This document shows, one piece after another, positions 1 to 5,547 of a DNA stretch of 5,547 nt (position 1 is the stretch's first letter; each line of letters starts with the position of its first letter). The DNA is taken from positions 1 through 5,547 of the forward strand of contig JANXSC010000174.1 of assembly GCA_025352845.1 (NCBI GenBank). Direction: 5' to 3'. The notes beneath the pieces were generated by a model. The model did not search any database. It had not been told where the DNA came from and was given only the letters and a program-made list of their open reading frames with translations. Position numbers and translations under genes: made by a program. The stretch comes from Opitutaceae bacterium (GTDB taxonomy: Bacteria > Verrucomicrobiota > Verrucomicrobiia > Opitutales > Opitutaceae).

Positions 1-78
1 GCCGTCGGGATTGTGAATCGTGTTGGTGTAACAGAGGACCTGATCGTTATAGGTGTCGTTGTATTGCAGCACGACCTC
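1..78 (-). pseudogene. Inverted duplicate fragment of gyrB (26 codons)
   Basis: Read on the minus strand from 78 down to 1, this stretch gives exactly 26 in-frame codons, starting EVVLQYNDTYNDQVLCY and ending in NPDG. This is the end of the GyrB transducer region just before the GGTH motif. The same peptide, with two changes, is encoded on the plus strand from about 80 onward, where it continues into the rest of gyrB. The minus copy reads more like the family at the junction (QYND rather than QCND). It continues off the left edge, so how much more is duplicated cannot be seen. It is more likely a chimeric junction than a functional gene. Confidence 0.85.
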
Positions 79-145
79 GCAATGCAACGACAGCTATAAC
101 GATCAGGTTCTTTGTTACACCAACACGATTCACAATCCCGATGGC
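1..145. repeat. Imperfect inverted repeat (fold-back) at the left edge
   Basis: Arms 1-67 and 79-145 are reverse complements with 62 of 67 positions matching and an 11-base loop (68-78). The mismatched pairs are 4/142, 34/112, 37/109, 53/93 and 62/84. All but 53/93 would be G-T pairs. Read as gyrB codons, three differences are synonymous third-position C to T changes and two alter residues (Tyr to Cys, Thr to Ser in the plus copy). Both arms are gyrB coding sequence, so this is a duplicated-inverted gene fragment, not a regulatory hairpin. A fold-back library artefact would normally give identical arms. The five differences suggest two strain variants joined in assembly, or low-quality sequence at a contig end. 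Confidence 0.9.
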
Positions 146-1792
146 GGCACGCACCTCTCCGGTTTCCGCAGCGCGCTGACCCGCGCCATCAACCAATTTT
201 CCAAGGCGAACAATCTGCTGAAGGACAAGGATCCCCAGATCACCGGCGACGACGTGCGCGAGGGCCTCGCCGCCGTCATCTCGATCAAGCACAGCGATCC
301 GAAGTTCGAGTCGCAGACGAAAGTGAAGCTCCTCTCCCCCGAGGTCGAAGGCGTCGTCAGCTCCGTCACCTACGAAGGCCTGATGCAATACTTCGAGACC
401 AATCCCGGCATCGCGAAACGCATCGTCGACAAAGGCCTCAACGCCGCTCGCGCCCGCGAGGCCGCCCGCAAGGCTCGCGAAACCGTCCGCAAAGGCGCGC
501 TCTCCAGCGGCGGCCTGCCCGGCAAACTCGCCGATTGCTCCGAGCGCGATCCCGCGCTCACCGAACTCTACATCGTCGAGGGCGACTCCGCCGGCGGCTC
601 CGCCAAGCAGGGCCGCGACCGCCGTTTCCAGGCGATCCTTCCACTGCGCGGCAAGCTCATCAACACCGAGAAGGCGCGTCTCGACAAGGTGCTCGCCAAC
701 GAGGAAATCCGCACCCTCATCACCGCCTGCGGCACGGGCATCGGTGAGGGCGACGAGGCCGTCGGCGGCTTCAACGCCGCGAAAGCGCGCTACCACAAAA
801 TCATCATCATGACGGATGCCGACGTCGACGGCTCCCACATCCGCACGCTGCTCCTCACGTTTCTCTACCGCCAGATGAAGGGCCTGATCGAGCGCGGCTA
901 CATCTACATCGCCCAGCCGCCGCTCTACAAAATCAAGCGCAAGAAACGCGAGCAATACGTCGACAACGACGAGCAGCTGAACCGCATCCTCCTTGAGCTC
1001 GGTTCCGAGGATATCGTGCTCACCCGCGTCGCCGACGCGCACATCTTCGCGCCCGCGCAGATCGACAAGATCGTCGAGAACTTTGCCGCCCTCGAAAAAC
1101 TCGGCGCCGGCGTCACGCGCTACGGCGCGCCGCTCGCCGAATACCTCGACGCCCATGATCCCGCCACCCACGCGCTCCCGCGCTACGTCGCGCGCATCCG
1201 CGCCGGCAACAAGGAGAGCCATAGTTTCCTTTTCGACGAGCACGCGCGCGCCAAGTTTCTCCAAGAGCATGGACTCAACGCCGACTTGACCGAACAGGCC
1301 GAAAACGGCGCCGCCTCCGCAGTGCCGTTTAACGGCGGCTCGAAGCCCGCTACGCCCGCCCGCCGCGTCACCATCCACGAAATCTACGAGAGCACCGAGA
1401 TGGCCAAGCTCCTCAAGGCGATCGCCGCGACGGGTCTGGACACCGCGCGCTTCAGCGCGACGGAGATTGCTCTCTTCACCATCACAGAAAATCCCGGCCA
1501 GAAATCCGAAAACAAGATCGAACTGCGGAGCCCCCTCGACATCGTCACCACCATCCGCGCCAACGGCCGCAAGGGCCTCAGCATCCAGCGCTACAAGGGC
1601 CTCGGTGAAATGAACCCGAAGCAGCTCTTCGAAACGACGATGGACCCCGACAAGCGCCGCCTCCTCAAAGTCTCCATCGAGGACGCCGCCAAAGCCGACG
1701 CCCTCTTCACGCTCCTCATGGGCGAGGAAGTCCCCCCGCGCCGCCAGTTCATCGAAGACAATGCGCTCAACGTGCAATTCTTGGATGTGTGA
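80..1792 (+). CDS. gyrB: DNA gyrase subunit B, 5'-truncated
   Basis: This is the ATPase/TOPRIM subunit of type IIA topoisomerase, which with GyrA forms the A2B2 gyrase that supercoils DNA. About 570 residues are present against roughly 800-850 for a full protein. The GHKL ATP-binding domain and part of the transducer are missing. In order one sees the transducer end (DGGTHLSGFRSALTRAIN), the LPGKLADC segment, and the TOPRIM domain with catalytic Glu in VEGDSAGGSAKQG (Glu codon 578-580) and metal-binding Asp residues in MTDADVDGSH (815-829). A linker of about 160 residues follows, then the tail motif IQRYKGLGEMNP and the end FIEDNALNVQFLDV. The position matching E. coli Lys447 is Arg (LPLRGK), a common natural variant. 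Homology to gyrB resumes at the CAA codon at 80. An in-frame GTG at 53 is not a credible start, because 53-78 is antisense to the inverted gyrB copy. The gene stops 38 bases before the S23 ORF. Confidence 0.97.
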   Translation, partial: QCNDSYNDQVLCYTNTIHNPDGGTHLSGFRSALTRAINQFSKANNLLKDKDPQITGDDVREGLAAVISIKHSDPKFESQTKVKLLSPEVEGVVSSVTYEGLMQYFETNPGIAKRIVDKGLNAARAREAARKARETVRKGALSSGGLPGKLADCSERDPALTELYIVEGDSAGGSAKQGRDRRFQAILPLRGKLINTEKARLDKVLANEEIRTLITACGTGIGEGDEAVGGFNAAKARYHKIIIMTDADVDGSHIRTLLLTFLYRQMKGLIERGYIYIAQPPLYKIKRKKREQYVDNDEQLNRILLELGSEDIVLTRVADAHIFAPAQIDKIVENFAALEKLGAGVTRYGAPLAEYLDAHDPATHALPRYVARIRAGNKESHSFLFDEHARAKFLQEHGLNADLTEQAENGAASAVPFNGGSKPATPARRVTIHEIYESTEMAKLLKAIAATGLDTARFSATEIALFTITENPGQKSENKIELRSPLDIVTTIRANGRKGLSIQRYKGLGEMNPKQLFETTMDPDKRRLLKVSIEDAAKADALFTLLMGEEVPPRRQFIEDNALNVQFLDV

Positions 1793-1800
1793 ACACCGGA

Positions 1801-1828
1801 GTAGCGGGTAGCGAGTAGTGGGTAGCGA
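1801..1828 (+). repeat. Left heptad array, four tandem GTAGYGR units
   Basis: Four contiguous 7-bp units of consensus GTAGYGR. The final bases run G, A, G, A, and the third unit has T at position 5. The array ends two bases before the ATG of the S23 ORF, where a ribosome-binding site would normally lie. No Shine-Dalgarno sequence is recognisable there. Confidence 0.92.
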
Positions 1829-1830
1829 GC

Positions 1831-2196
1831 ATGGCAGAAAAATCCCAGTCATTCCGCGATGTGGTCGTGTGGCAGAAAGCCCACGCCTTCACGCTTGCGG
1901 TCTATCGCGCCACTGAGGTGTTTCCCAAACACGAGATGTTCGCACTCACGTCTCAACTCCGTCGCTCCGCCGCTAGCATCCCAGCGAATTTCGTCGAGGG
2001 ATTCCGCAAGCGCACGACTCCCGACAAGCTTCGTTTCTACAACATCGCCCATGCCTCCGCCGACGAGGCTCTCTACCATCTCATCCTCTCCCACGATCTG
2101 CGCTACGCCGACACAACCGCGCTCCAAGCCGACCTCGAAGAAGTCTCCCGGCTTCTCCACGGCTACATCAACGGCCTCCAACGCGCCGGCACCTAA
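1831..2196 (+). CDS. Four-helix-bundle protein, S23 / 23S rRNA intervening-sequence protein family
   Basis: This 121-residue cytoplasmic protein matches the S23/IVP family of about 110-130 residues. Hallmarks are the N-terminal FRDVVVWQKAH, the central LTSQLRRSAASIPANFVEGF (about residues 39-58), and the later FYNIAHASADEALYHLILSHDLRY (about 69-92). These correspond to successive amphipathic helices of the bundle. Family members are found in rRNA intervening sequences and as stand-alone genes, and are related to the Avd accessory protein of diversity-generating retroelements. Their biochemical function is not established, though basic patches and pentamer formation suggest nucleic-acid binding. 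The ATG at 1831 is favoured because the conserved region begins only seven residues in and the left repeat abuts it. By eye it uses more A- or T-ending codons (TCA, GCA, CCA, GGA, ACT) than gyrB or gyrA, which fits a separate origin. It is co-oriented with both gyr genes. Confidence 0.93.
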   Translation: MAEKSQSFRDVVVWQKAHAFTLAVYRATEVFPKHEMFALTSQLRRSAASIPANFVEGFRKRTTPDKLRFYNIAHASADEALYHLILSHDLRYADTTALQADLEEVSRLLHGYINGLQRAGT

Positions 2197-2207
2197 TCCG
2201 TCGCCCC

Positions 2208-2242
2208 GCGCTACTCACTACTCGCTACCCGCTACTCGCTAC
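2208..2242 (-). repeat. Right heptad array, five tandem GTAGYGR-type units in reverse orientation
   Basis: Read on the minus strand from 2242, there are five contiguous 7-bp units. The final bases run A, G, A, A, C, and the fourth unit has T at position 5. Dropping the outermost unit aligns the remaining four with the left array in the same variant order, including the T-bearing unit. The array ends 11 bases before the GTG start of gyrA, so it forms most of the immediate gyrA leader. Confidence 0.92.
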
Positions 2243-2253
2243 TTTTCCCACCC

Positions 2254-4740
2254 GTGTATACCGCCAACGAAAAACTCTCCTCGGCCAACATCACCGACAT
2301 CATGCAGTCGGCCTACATCGAATACTCGATGTCGGTCATCATCTCGCGCGCGCTGCCTGATGCGCGCGATGGCCTGAAGCCGGTGCAGCGCCGCGTGCTC
2401 TACGCGATGCTGCGCGAGGGCCTGCTGCACAACCGGCCCTTCGACAAGTGCGCCGGCGTCGTTGGCGAGGTGCTCAAGAATTACCACCCGCACGGCGACT
2501 CCTCCGTTTACGACACGCTCGTCCGCATGGCCCAACCGTGGGTCATGCGTTACCCGCTCATCGATCCGCAGGGCAACTTCGGCTCGGTCGATGGCGATCC
2601 GCCGGCGGCCTACCGTTACACCGAGGCCCGGCTCCGCGACATTGCGGAGGACCTGCTGAAGCATATCGAGGAAGACACGGTCGACTTCGTGCCCAATTAC
2701 AAGGAGTCGACGACCGAGCCGACCGTCCTCCCGTCCGCGTTGCCGAATCTGCTGATGAACGGCTCGACCGGCATCGCCGTCGGCATGACGACGAATATTC
2801 CGCCGCACAACCTCGACGAGATCATCGACGCCACCGTCGCGATCATCGACGACCCGCGCATCTCCGTGGATGCGATCTGCGAGATCGTGAAGGGCCCGGA
2901 CTATCCCACCGGCGGCATCATCTCGGGCCGCGAGGGCATCCTCAGCTATTTGAAAACCGGCAAAGGCATCGTGCGCACGCGCGGCAAGGCCCACACCGAG
3001 GAGCTCAAGGGCGGCATGGAGCAGATCGTGATCACGGAGATTCCGTATAACGTGAACCGCAACACCCTCGTGCTCCGCATCGCCGAACTCGTCGGCGAAA
3101 AGGAAATCGACGGCATCCGCGATCTGCGCGACGAGTCCGACGAAAACACCCGTATCGTCGTCGAGCTGAAGCGCGGCGAGCAGGCCAAGGTCGTCATCAA
3201 CCAGCTTTTCCAGAAGACCGCGCTCGAATCCTCCTTTGGTGTCACGCTCCTCGCCCTCGACAAGAAGCGGCCGAAGCAGATGAACATCAAGGAACTCATC
3301 GAGTGCTACATCGAGCACCGCCGGGATGTCGTCACGCGCCGCACGAAATTCCGCCTCCGGGAGGCCGAGGATCGCGCGCACATCCTCGAGGGCTACATCA
3401 TCGCCCTCGATAACCTCGACGACTTCGTCAAAATCATCCGCGCCTCATCGAACCGCGAGGAGGCCAAGGTGAAGTTAATGGCGAAGTATCCGCTCTCCGA
3501 GCGCCAGACCGACGCAATCCTCGAACTCCGCCTCTACCAACTCACCGGCCTCGAACGCGGCAAGATCGAGGCGGAGTATCTTGAGTTGATGAAGATCATC
3601 GAGGAACTGCGCTCCATCCTCGCGTCCGAACAGAAGCTCCTCGACCTGATCAAAAAGGAACTGGGCGAGATGAAGGCGAAATACACCTCGCCGCGCCGCA
3701 CCGAGATTGTCGGCGCCGCCGGCGATTTCCGGATGGAAGACGTCATCCCCAACGAGGGCTGCGTCATCACCGTCTCCCATCTCGGCTTTATTAAACGCAC
3801 GCCCGTCGCCGAATACCGTTCGCAGAAACGCGGCGGCAAGGGCGTGATCGGCGCCGAGACCTACGAGGAGGATTTCGTGGAGAACCTCTTCACCGCCTCG
3901 ACGCACGACTTCATTCTCTTCTTCACGAGCACCGGTCAGTGTCTCGCGAAGAAAGTATACGATGTCCCCGAGGGCACGCGCGCTTCGAAGGGCAAATCCG
4001 TCTCGTCGTTCCTTCGCCTCTCCGAGGGCGAAAAAATCGCCGCGATGATCTGCGTGAAGGATTTCGCTGGTGGTCTCCACGTCGCGATGGCCACGAAGAA
4101 CGGCATCACGAAGAAGACCACCCTCGCCGACTACACCAACGCCACCCGCGAGAGCGGCCTGCGTGGCATCAAGCTCGAAGAGGGCGACGCCGTCGTCGGC
4201 TGCGTGCTCACCACCGGCGCGAATGAGATCATCCTCATCTCGCACAAGGGCCAGGCGGTCCGCTTCAACGAGGAAGACCTCCGCGATCAGGGCCGCGATA
4301 CCGTGGGCGTCACCGGCATGCGTTTCAAATACGACGGCGACTTCGTGAAGACGATCGCCGTCTGCGATCCGAAGGCGCTGCTGCTCGTCGCCCGCGAGGA
4401 TGGCATCGGCAAGCGCACGCCGTTCGGGGATTACCGCCTCACGTCGCGCGGCGGCACCGGCGTCATCGCGATCGATCTGCCGGATGATGCGTCGGTGAAT
4501 GTCGCCGGCGCCATCAGCGTGAGCGAGACCGACGAGGTCATGCTGCTCACCGCCAAGGGCCAGAGCATCCGCACCCGCGTGAAGGAAATCCGCGAGACCG
4601 GCCGCGGCGCCAAGGGCGTCCGGCTTGTCACTCTCGAACCCGGCGACAAACTCCTCAGCATCGCCCGCATAGTGGAGACCGACGAGCAGCAGGCCGCCAA
4701 CGCGGAGCCGACCGGCGAACCGCCACCGCCGACCGCGTGA
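2254..4740 (+). CDS. gyrA: DNA gyrase subunit A
   Basis: This is the DNA breakage-reunion subunit of gyrase, 828 residues and complete. The N-terminal winged-helix/tower domain carries catalytic Tyr122 (codon 2617-2619, in YRYTEARL) with Arg121 before it, in the same numbering as E. coli. The quinolone-determining region reads HPHGDSSVYDT with Ser83 (2500-2502) and Asp87 (2512-2514), i.e. the quinolone-sensitive residues. A coiled-coil stretch lies at about 350-460. The C-terminal beta-pinwheel begins near residue 490 and contains the GyrA box QKRGGKG at 524-530, which marks a true gyrase rather than a ParC-type topoisomerase IV. The tail is proline-rich (GEPPPPTA) rather than strongly acidic. 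GTG at 2254 is the only sensible start, since the next in-frame ATG lies inside the conserved SANITDIMQSAYIEYSM region. No Shine-Dalgarno is visible in the CTTTTCCCACCC leader. Double stop TGA TAG. Confidence 0.98.
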   Translation: MYTANEKLSSANITDIMQSAYIEYSMSVIISRALPDARDGLKPVQRRVLYAMLREGLLHNRPFDKCAGVVGEVLKNYHPHGDSSVYDTLVRMAQPWVMRYPLIDPQGNFGSVDGDPPAAYRYTEARLRDIAEDLLKHIEEDTVDFVPNYKESTTEPTVLPSALPNLLMNGSTGIAVGMTTNIPPHNLDEIIDATVAIIDDPRISVDAICEIVKGPDYPTGGIISGREGILSYLKTGKGIVRTRGKAHTEELKGGMEQIVITEIPYNVNRNTLVLRIAELVGEKEIDGIRDLRDESDENTRIVVELKRGEQAKVVINQLFQKTALESSFGVTLLALDKKRPKQMNIKELIECYIEHRRDVVTRRTKFRLREAEDRAHILEGYIIALDNLDDFVKIIRASSNREEAKVKLMAKYPLSERQTDAILELRLYQLTGLERGKIEAEYLELMKIIEELRSILASEQKLLDLIKKELGEMKAKYTSPRRTEIVGAAGDFRMEDVIPNEGCVITVSHLGFIKRTPVAEYRSQKRGGKGVIGAETYEEDFVENLFTASTHDFILFFTSTGQCLAKKVYDVPEGTRASKGKSVSSFLRLSEGEKIAAMICVKDFAGGLHVAMATKNGITKKTTLADYTNATRESGLRGIKLEEGDAVVGCVLTTGANEIILISHKGQAVRFNEEDLRDQGRDTVGVTGMRFKYDGDFVKTIAVCDPKALLLVAREDGIGKRTPFGDYRLTSRGGTGVIAIDLPDDASVNVAGAISVSETDEVMLLTAKGQSIRTRVKEIRETGRGAKGVRLVTLEPGDKLLSIARIVETDEQQAANAEPTGEPPPPTA

Positions 4741-4751
4741 TAGAACTGTAG

Positions 4752-4778
4752 GCGGGGTGCCCTCACCCCGCATATTTT
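4752..4778 (+). terminator. Rho-independent terminator of the gyr operon
   Basis: A perfect 8-bp GC-rich stem (GCGGGGTG at 4752-4759 pairing with CACCCCGC at 4764-4771) encloses a 4-base loop CCCT and is followed by ATATTTT. It lies 12 bases after the gyrA stop. On the opposite strand no T-run follows the stem, so it probably acts mainly for gyrA. The strength is moderate because the T-tract is short and interrupted. The palindrome could also be a dispersed REP-like element used as a terminator. Confidence 0.7.
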
Positions 4779-4799
4779 CCCGCTCGCGACCGCGCGCGC

Positions 4800-5450
4800 C
4801 TACTTCGAGGCCGCGATCGGCACGACTTTCACGCGCTGCTTCACGCCCTCGACCGTCATCCAAAAAGTGCCGAGCATGCCCGGCCCGATCTTCACCGCCG
4901 GACTCATCACCGGCGGCGAGACGTAGGTCGACTCGCCGGCCGATTGCCAGCGCTGCCCGTTTTCCAGCGTGAAAATCGTGCGACCATCCCAGCCGCGAAA
5001 CTCGCCCGCGATGCGGCTTTCCACCGTCGCGTAGTCCACCTGCGTGCCCGGCGTGAGGAGCACGCGCGCCTTCGCGAGCAGGCCGCCCTCGGGTTTCTTC
5101 GCGGCCGTTTCCGCGGCGGCGCGCGCCTTGGCGTCGGCCGCGGCTTTGACCGCGCGCATCGCGGCCTCGGCCCGCGCGGCGTTGGCTTCGGCCTTCTCCC
5201 GCGCCTGCGCCGCCACAGCGGCCTCGCGCAACGCCGTGGCGAGCGCCCCGCTTTTGAAATCGCGCACCAGCATGTCGAGCCGCGCCAGTTCCGCCGCCGA
5301 AAGTTTCGCCAGTCCCGCCGCGGAAAAATCCCCCGCCGGGATTGTTTTGGAAAAATCATCTTCCGCCGCCGCGAGCGCCGCCCCCGCCATTCCCAGCACC
5401 AGCGCCGCCCGCCCGCACCACCCCGCCGCCCTGCCGATCGGATTCGTCAT
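4800..5450 (-). CDS. Exported alanine-rich hypothetical protein with C-terminal beta-rich domain
   Basis: 216 residues, function unknown. The N-terminus has basic residues (Arg7, Arg14), a hydrophobic run (about 15-27) and an ALA-A-A context that fits signal peptidase I cleavage after residue 27 or 29, so export to the periplasm or beyond is likely. Residues 42-65 hold an AGLAKLSAAELARLDMLV motif of a type seen in other secreted hypothetical proteins. Residues 70-118 are a charged, alanine-rich helix likely to form a coiled coil. Residues 124-216 form a small predicted beta domain with F-x-GW-x-G-x-x-F-x-L-x-NGQ-x-W at 151-168 and a basic end (VKQRVKVVPIA). This resembles small C-terminal domains of uncharacterised secreted proteins in Proteobacteria and Opitutaceae. 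The gene converges on gyrA with 59 bases between the two stop codons. ATG at 5450 is chosen because it begins the signal peptide. No Shine-Dalgarno is evident, only a GGCGG stretch adjacent to the ATG. It is probably monocistronic here. Confidence 0.82.
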   Translation of the reverse strand: MTNPIGRAAGWCGRAALVLGMAGAALAAAEDDFSKTIPAGDFSAAGLAKLSAAELARLDMLVRDFKSGALATALREAAVAAQAREKAEANAARAEAAMRAVKAAADAKARAAAETAAKKPEGGLLAKARVLLTPGTQVDYATVESRIAGEFRGWDGRTIFTLENGQRWQSAGESTYVSPPVMSPAVKIGPGMLGTFWMTVEGVKQRVKVVPIAASK

Positions 5451-5547
5451 GCCGCCATTTCGCCGTCCCGCGCCGCGCGTGCAAAACTTTTCGCCCGCGG
5501 CTCGTGCGGGCGGTCAACTCCGCCCTTGCCAACCCCGCGCGCGTTTC
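5451..5547 (-). other. Upstream region of the exported-protein gene, no convincing promoter
   Basis: No ORF or RNA gene is supported in these 97 bases. On the minus strand a TTGACC (5517 to 5512) could serve as a -35 box, but no acceptable -10 hexamer lies 16-19 bases downstream: the candidates read GCGAAA or CGAAAA. The region is cut off by the window edge, so the real promoter may lie further out. Confidence 0.4.
5492..5512. repeat. Short perfect inverted repeat upstream of the exported-protein gene
   Basis: CGCCCGC (5492-5498) and GCGGGCG (5506-5512) form a perfect 7-bp stem with a 7-base loop. On the minus strand it is followed by GAAAAGTTTTGC, which is itself a short quasi-palindrome. 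There is no T-run on either strand, so it is not a terminator. It may be an operator, a 5' leader hairpin, or chance in GC-rich DNA. Confidence 0.4.

Larger units (their letters stand above)
1799..2242 (+). mobile_element. Candidate S23/IVS-like unit: four-helix-bundle ORF between inverted heptad arrays
   Basis: Positions 1799-1829 and 2207-2237 are inverted repeats matching at 29 of 31 positions (exceptions: 1821/2215, a G-T pair, and 1828/2208, A-G). The left arm ends one base before the S23 ORF start codon and the right arm begins ten bases after its stop. The unit thus consists of arms plus one ORF, like the 23S rRNA intervening sequences that carry this family, where a stem closes around the ORF and is cut by RNase III. 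Here it sits between gyrB and gyrA with no rRNA. No transposase and no clear target-site duplication are visible: the outer flanks read AACACCGG on the left and TTTTCCCACC on the right. Mobility is inferred, not shown. A locally evolved repeat pair is the alternative. Confidence 0.5.

Noticed and set aside
53..79. GTG at 53 as a start of gyrB
   Set aside because: The nine codons 53-79 are antisense to the inverted gyrB copy and resemble no GyrB residues. The protein is truncated by the junction, not started there.
1..145. Left inverted repeat as an attenuator, terminator or origin hairpin
   Set aside because: Both arms are in-frame gyrB codons for the same peptide, so the symmetry comes from a duplicated-inverted coding fragment.
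47..1852. Long minus-strand ORF (601 codons) antisense to gyrB
   Set aside because: It is a mirror frame of a GC-rich conserved gene, of low-complexity composition rich in Gly, Ala, Val and Asp. It runs through the fold-back junction and into the S23 ORF. gyrB on the plus strand explains the coding signal.
1831..2196. Avd protein of a diversity-generating retroelement, or a true 23S rRNA intervening sequence
   Set aside because: No reverse transcriptase and no template or variable repeats are present, and the flanks are gyrB and gyrA, not 23S rRNA. Only the protein family is shared.
1801..2242. CRISPR array
   Set aside because: The units are 7 bp, contiguous without spacers, and the two arrays face each other around an ORF.
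1793..2253. Target-site duplication around the S23 unit
   Set aside because: The bases outside the arms (AACACCGG and TTTTCCCACC) share no direct repeat that I could find.
2239..4863. Large minus-strand ORFs antisense to gyrA (2239-3381 and 3475-4863)
   Set aside because: Shadow frames of gyrA with no recognisable domains. Every conserved GyrA motif is on the plus strand.
5489..5517. Sigma-70 promoter for the minus-strand gene
   Set aside because: TTGACC is a fair -35, but no -10-like hexamer lies at a suitable distance. No sigma-54 pattern fits either.

Overview
This GC-rich window carries the distal end of a DNA gyrase operon. The gene style (GyrA N-terminus MYTANEKL, a long GyrB TOPRIM-to-tail linker, an S23-type four-helix-bundle ORF in the operon, no clear Shine-Dalgarno sites) suggests a member of the Verrucomicrobiota, perhaps Opitutaceae-like. 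That placement rests on family memory and composition, not on a search.

Layout. Positions 1-145 are a near-perfect fold-back: 1-78 on the minus strand encodes 26 GyrB residues, and the same stretch is repeated on the plus strand from 79 onward, where it runs into the rest of gyrB. The left edge is therefore probably a chimeric junction or an assembly or amplification artefact. gyrB (80-1792, +) lacks its N-terminal ATPase part but has the transducer end, TOPRIM domain and C-terminal tail. A 121-residue four-helix-bundle protein of the 23S rRNA intervening-sequence (S23/IVP) family follows (1831-2196, +), tightly bracketed by inverted arrays of a 7-bp repeat (1801-1828 and 2208-2242). gyrA (2254-4740, +) is complete at 828 residues, starts at GTG and ends in TGA TAG followed by an intrinsic terminator (4752-4778). 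A convergent gene (4800-5450, -) encodes an alanine-rich exported protein with a helical middle and a small beta-rich C-terminal domain. Positions 5451-5547 are its upstream region.

How they work together. GyrB and GyrA form the A2B2 gyrase that introduces negative supercoils using ATP. The S23 unit lies between their genes on the same strand. Its paired flanks could fold into a stem of about 30 bp in the polycistronic mRNA with the ORF in the loop, the same design as rRNA intervening sequences, although no rRNA is present here. This S23 unit with its variant-ordered heptad arms is the most interesting structure in the window. It looks like a compact candidate mobile or RNA-processing unit, but mobility and processing are inferences. 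The convergent exported protein has no evident link to gyrase.
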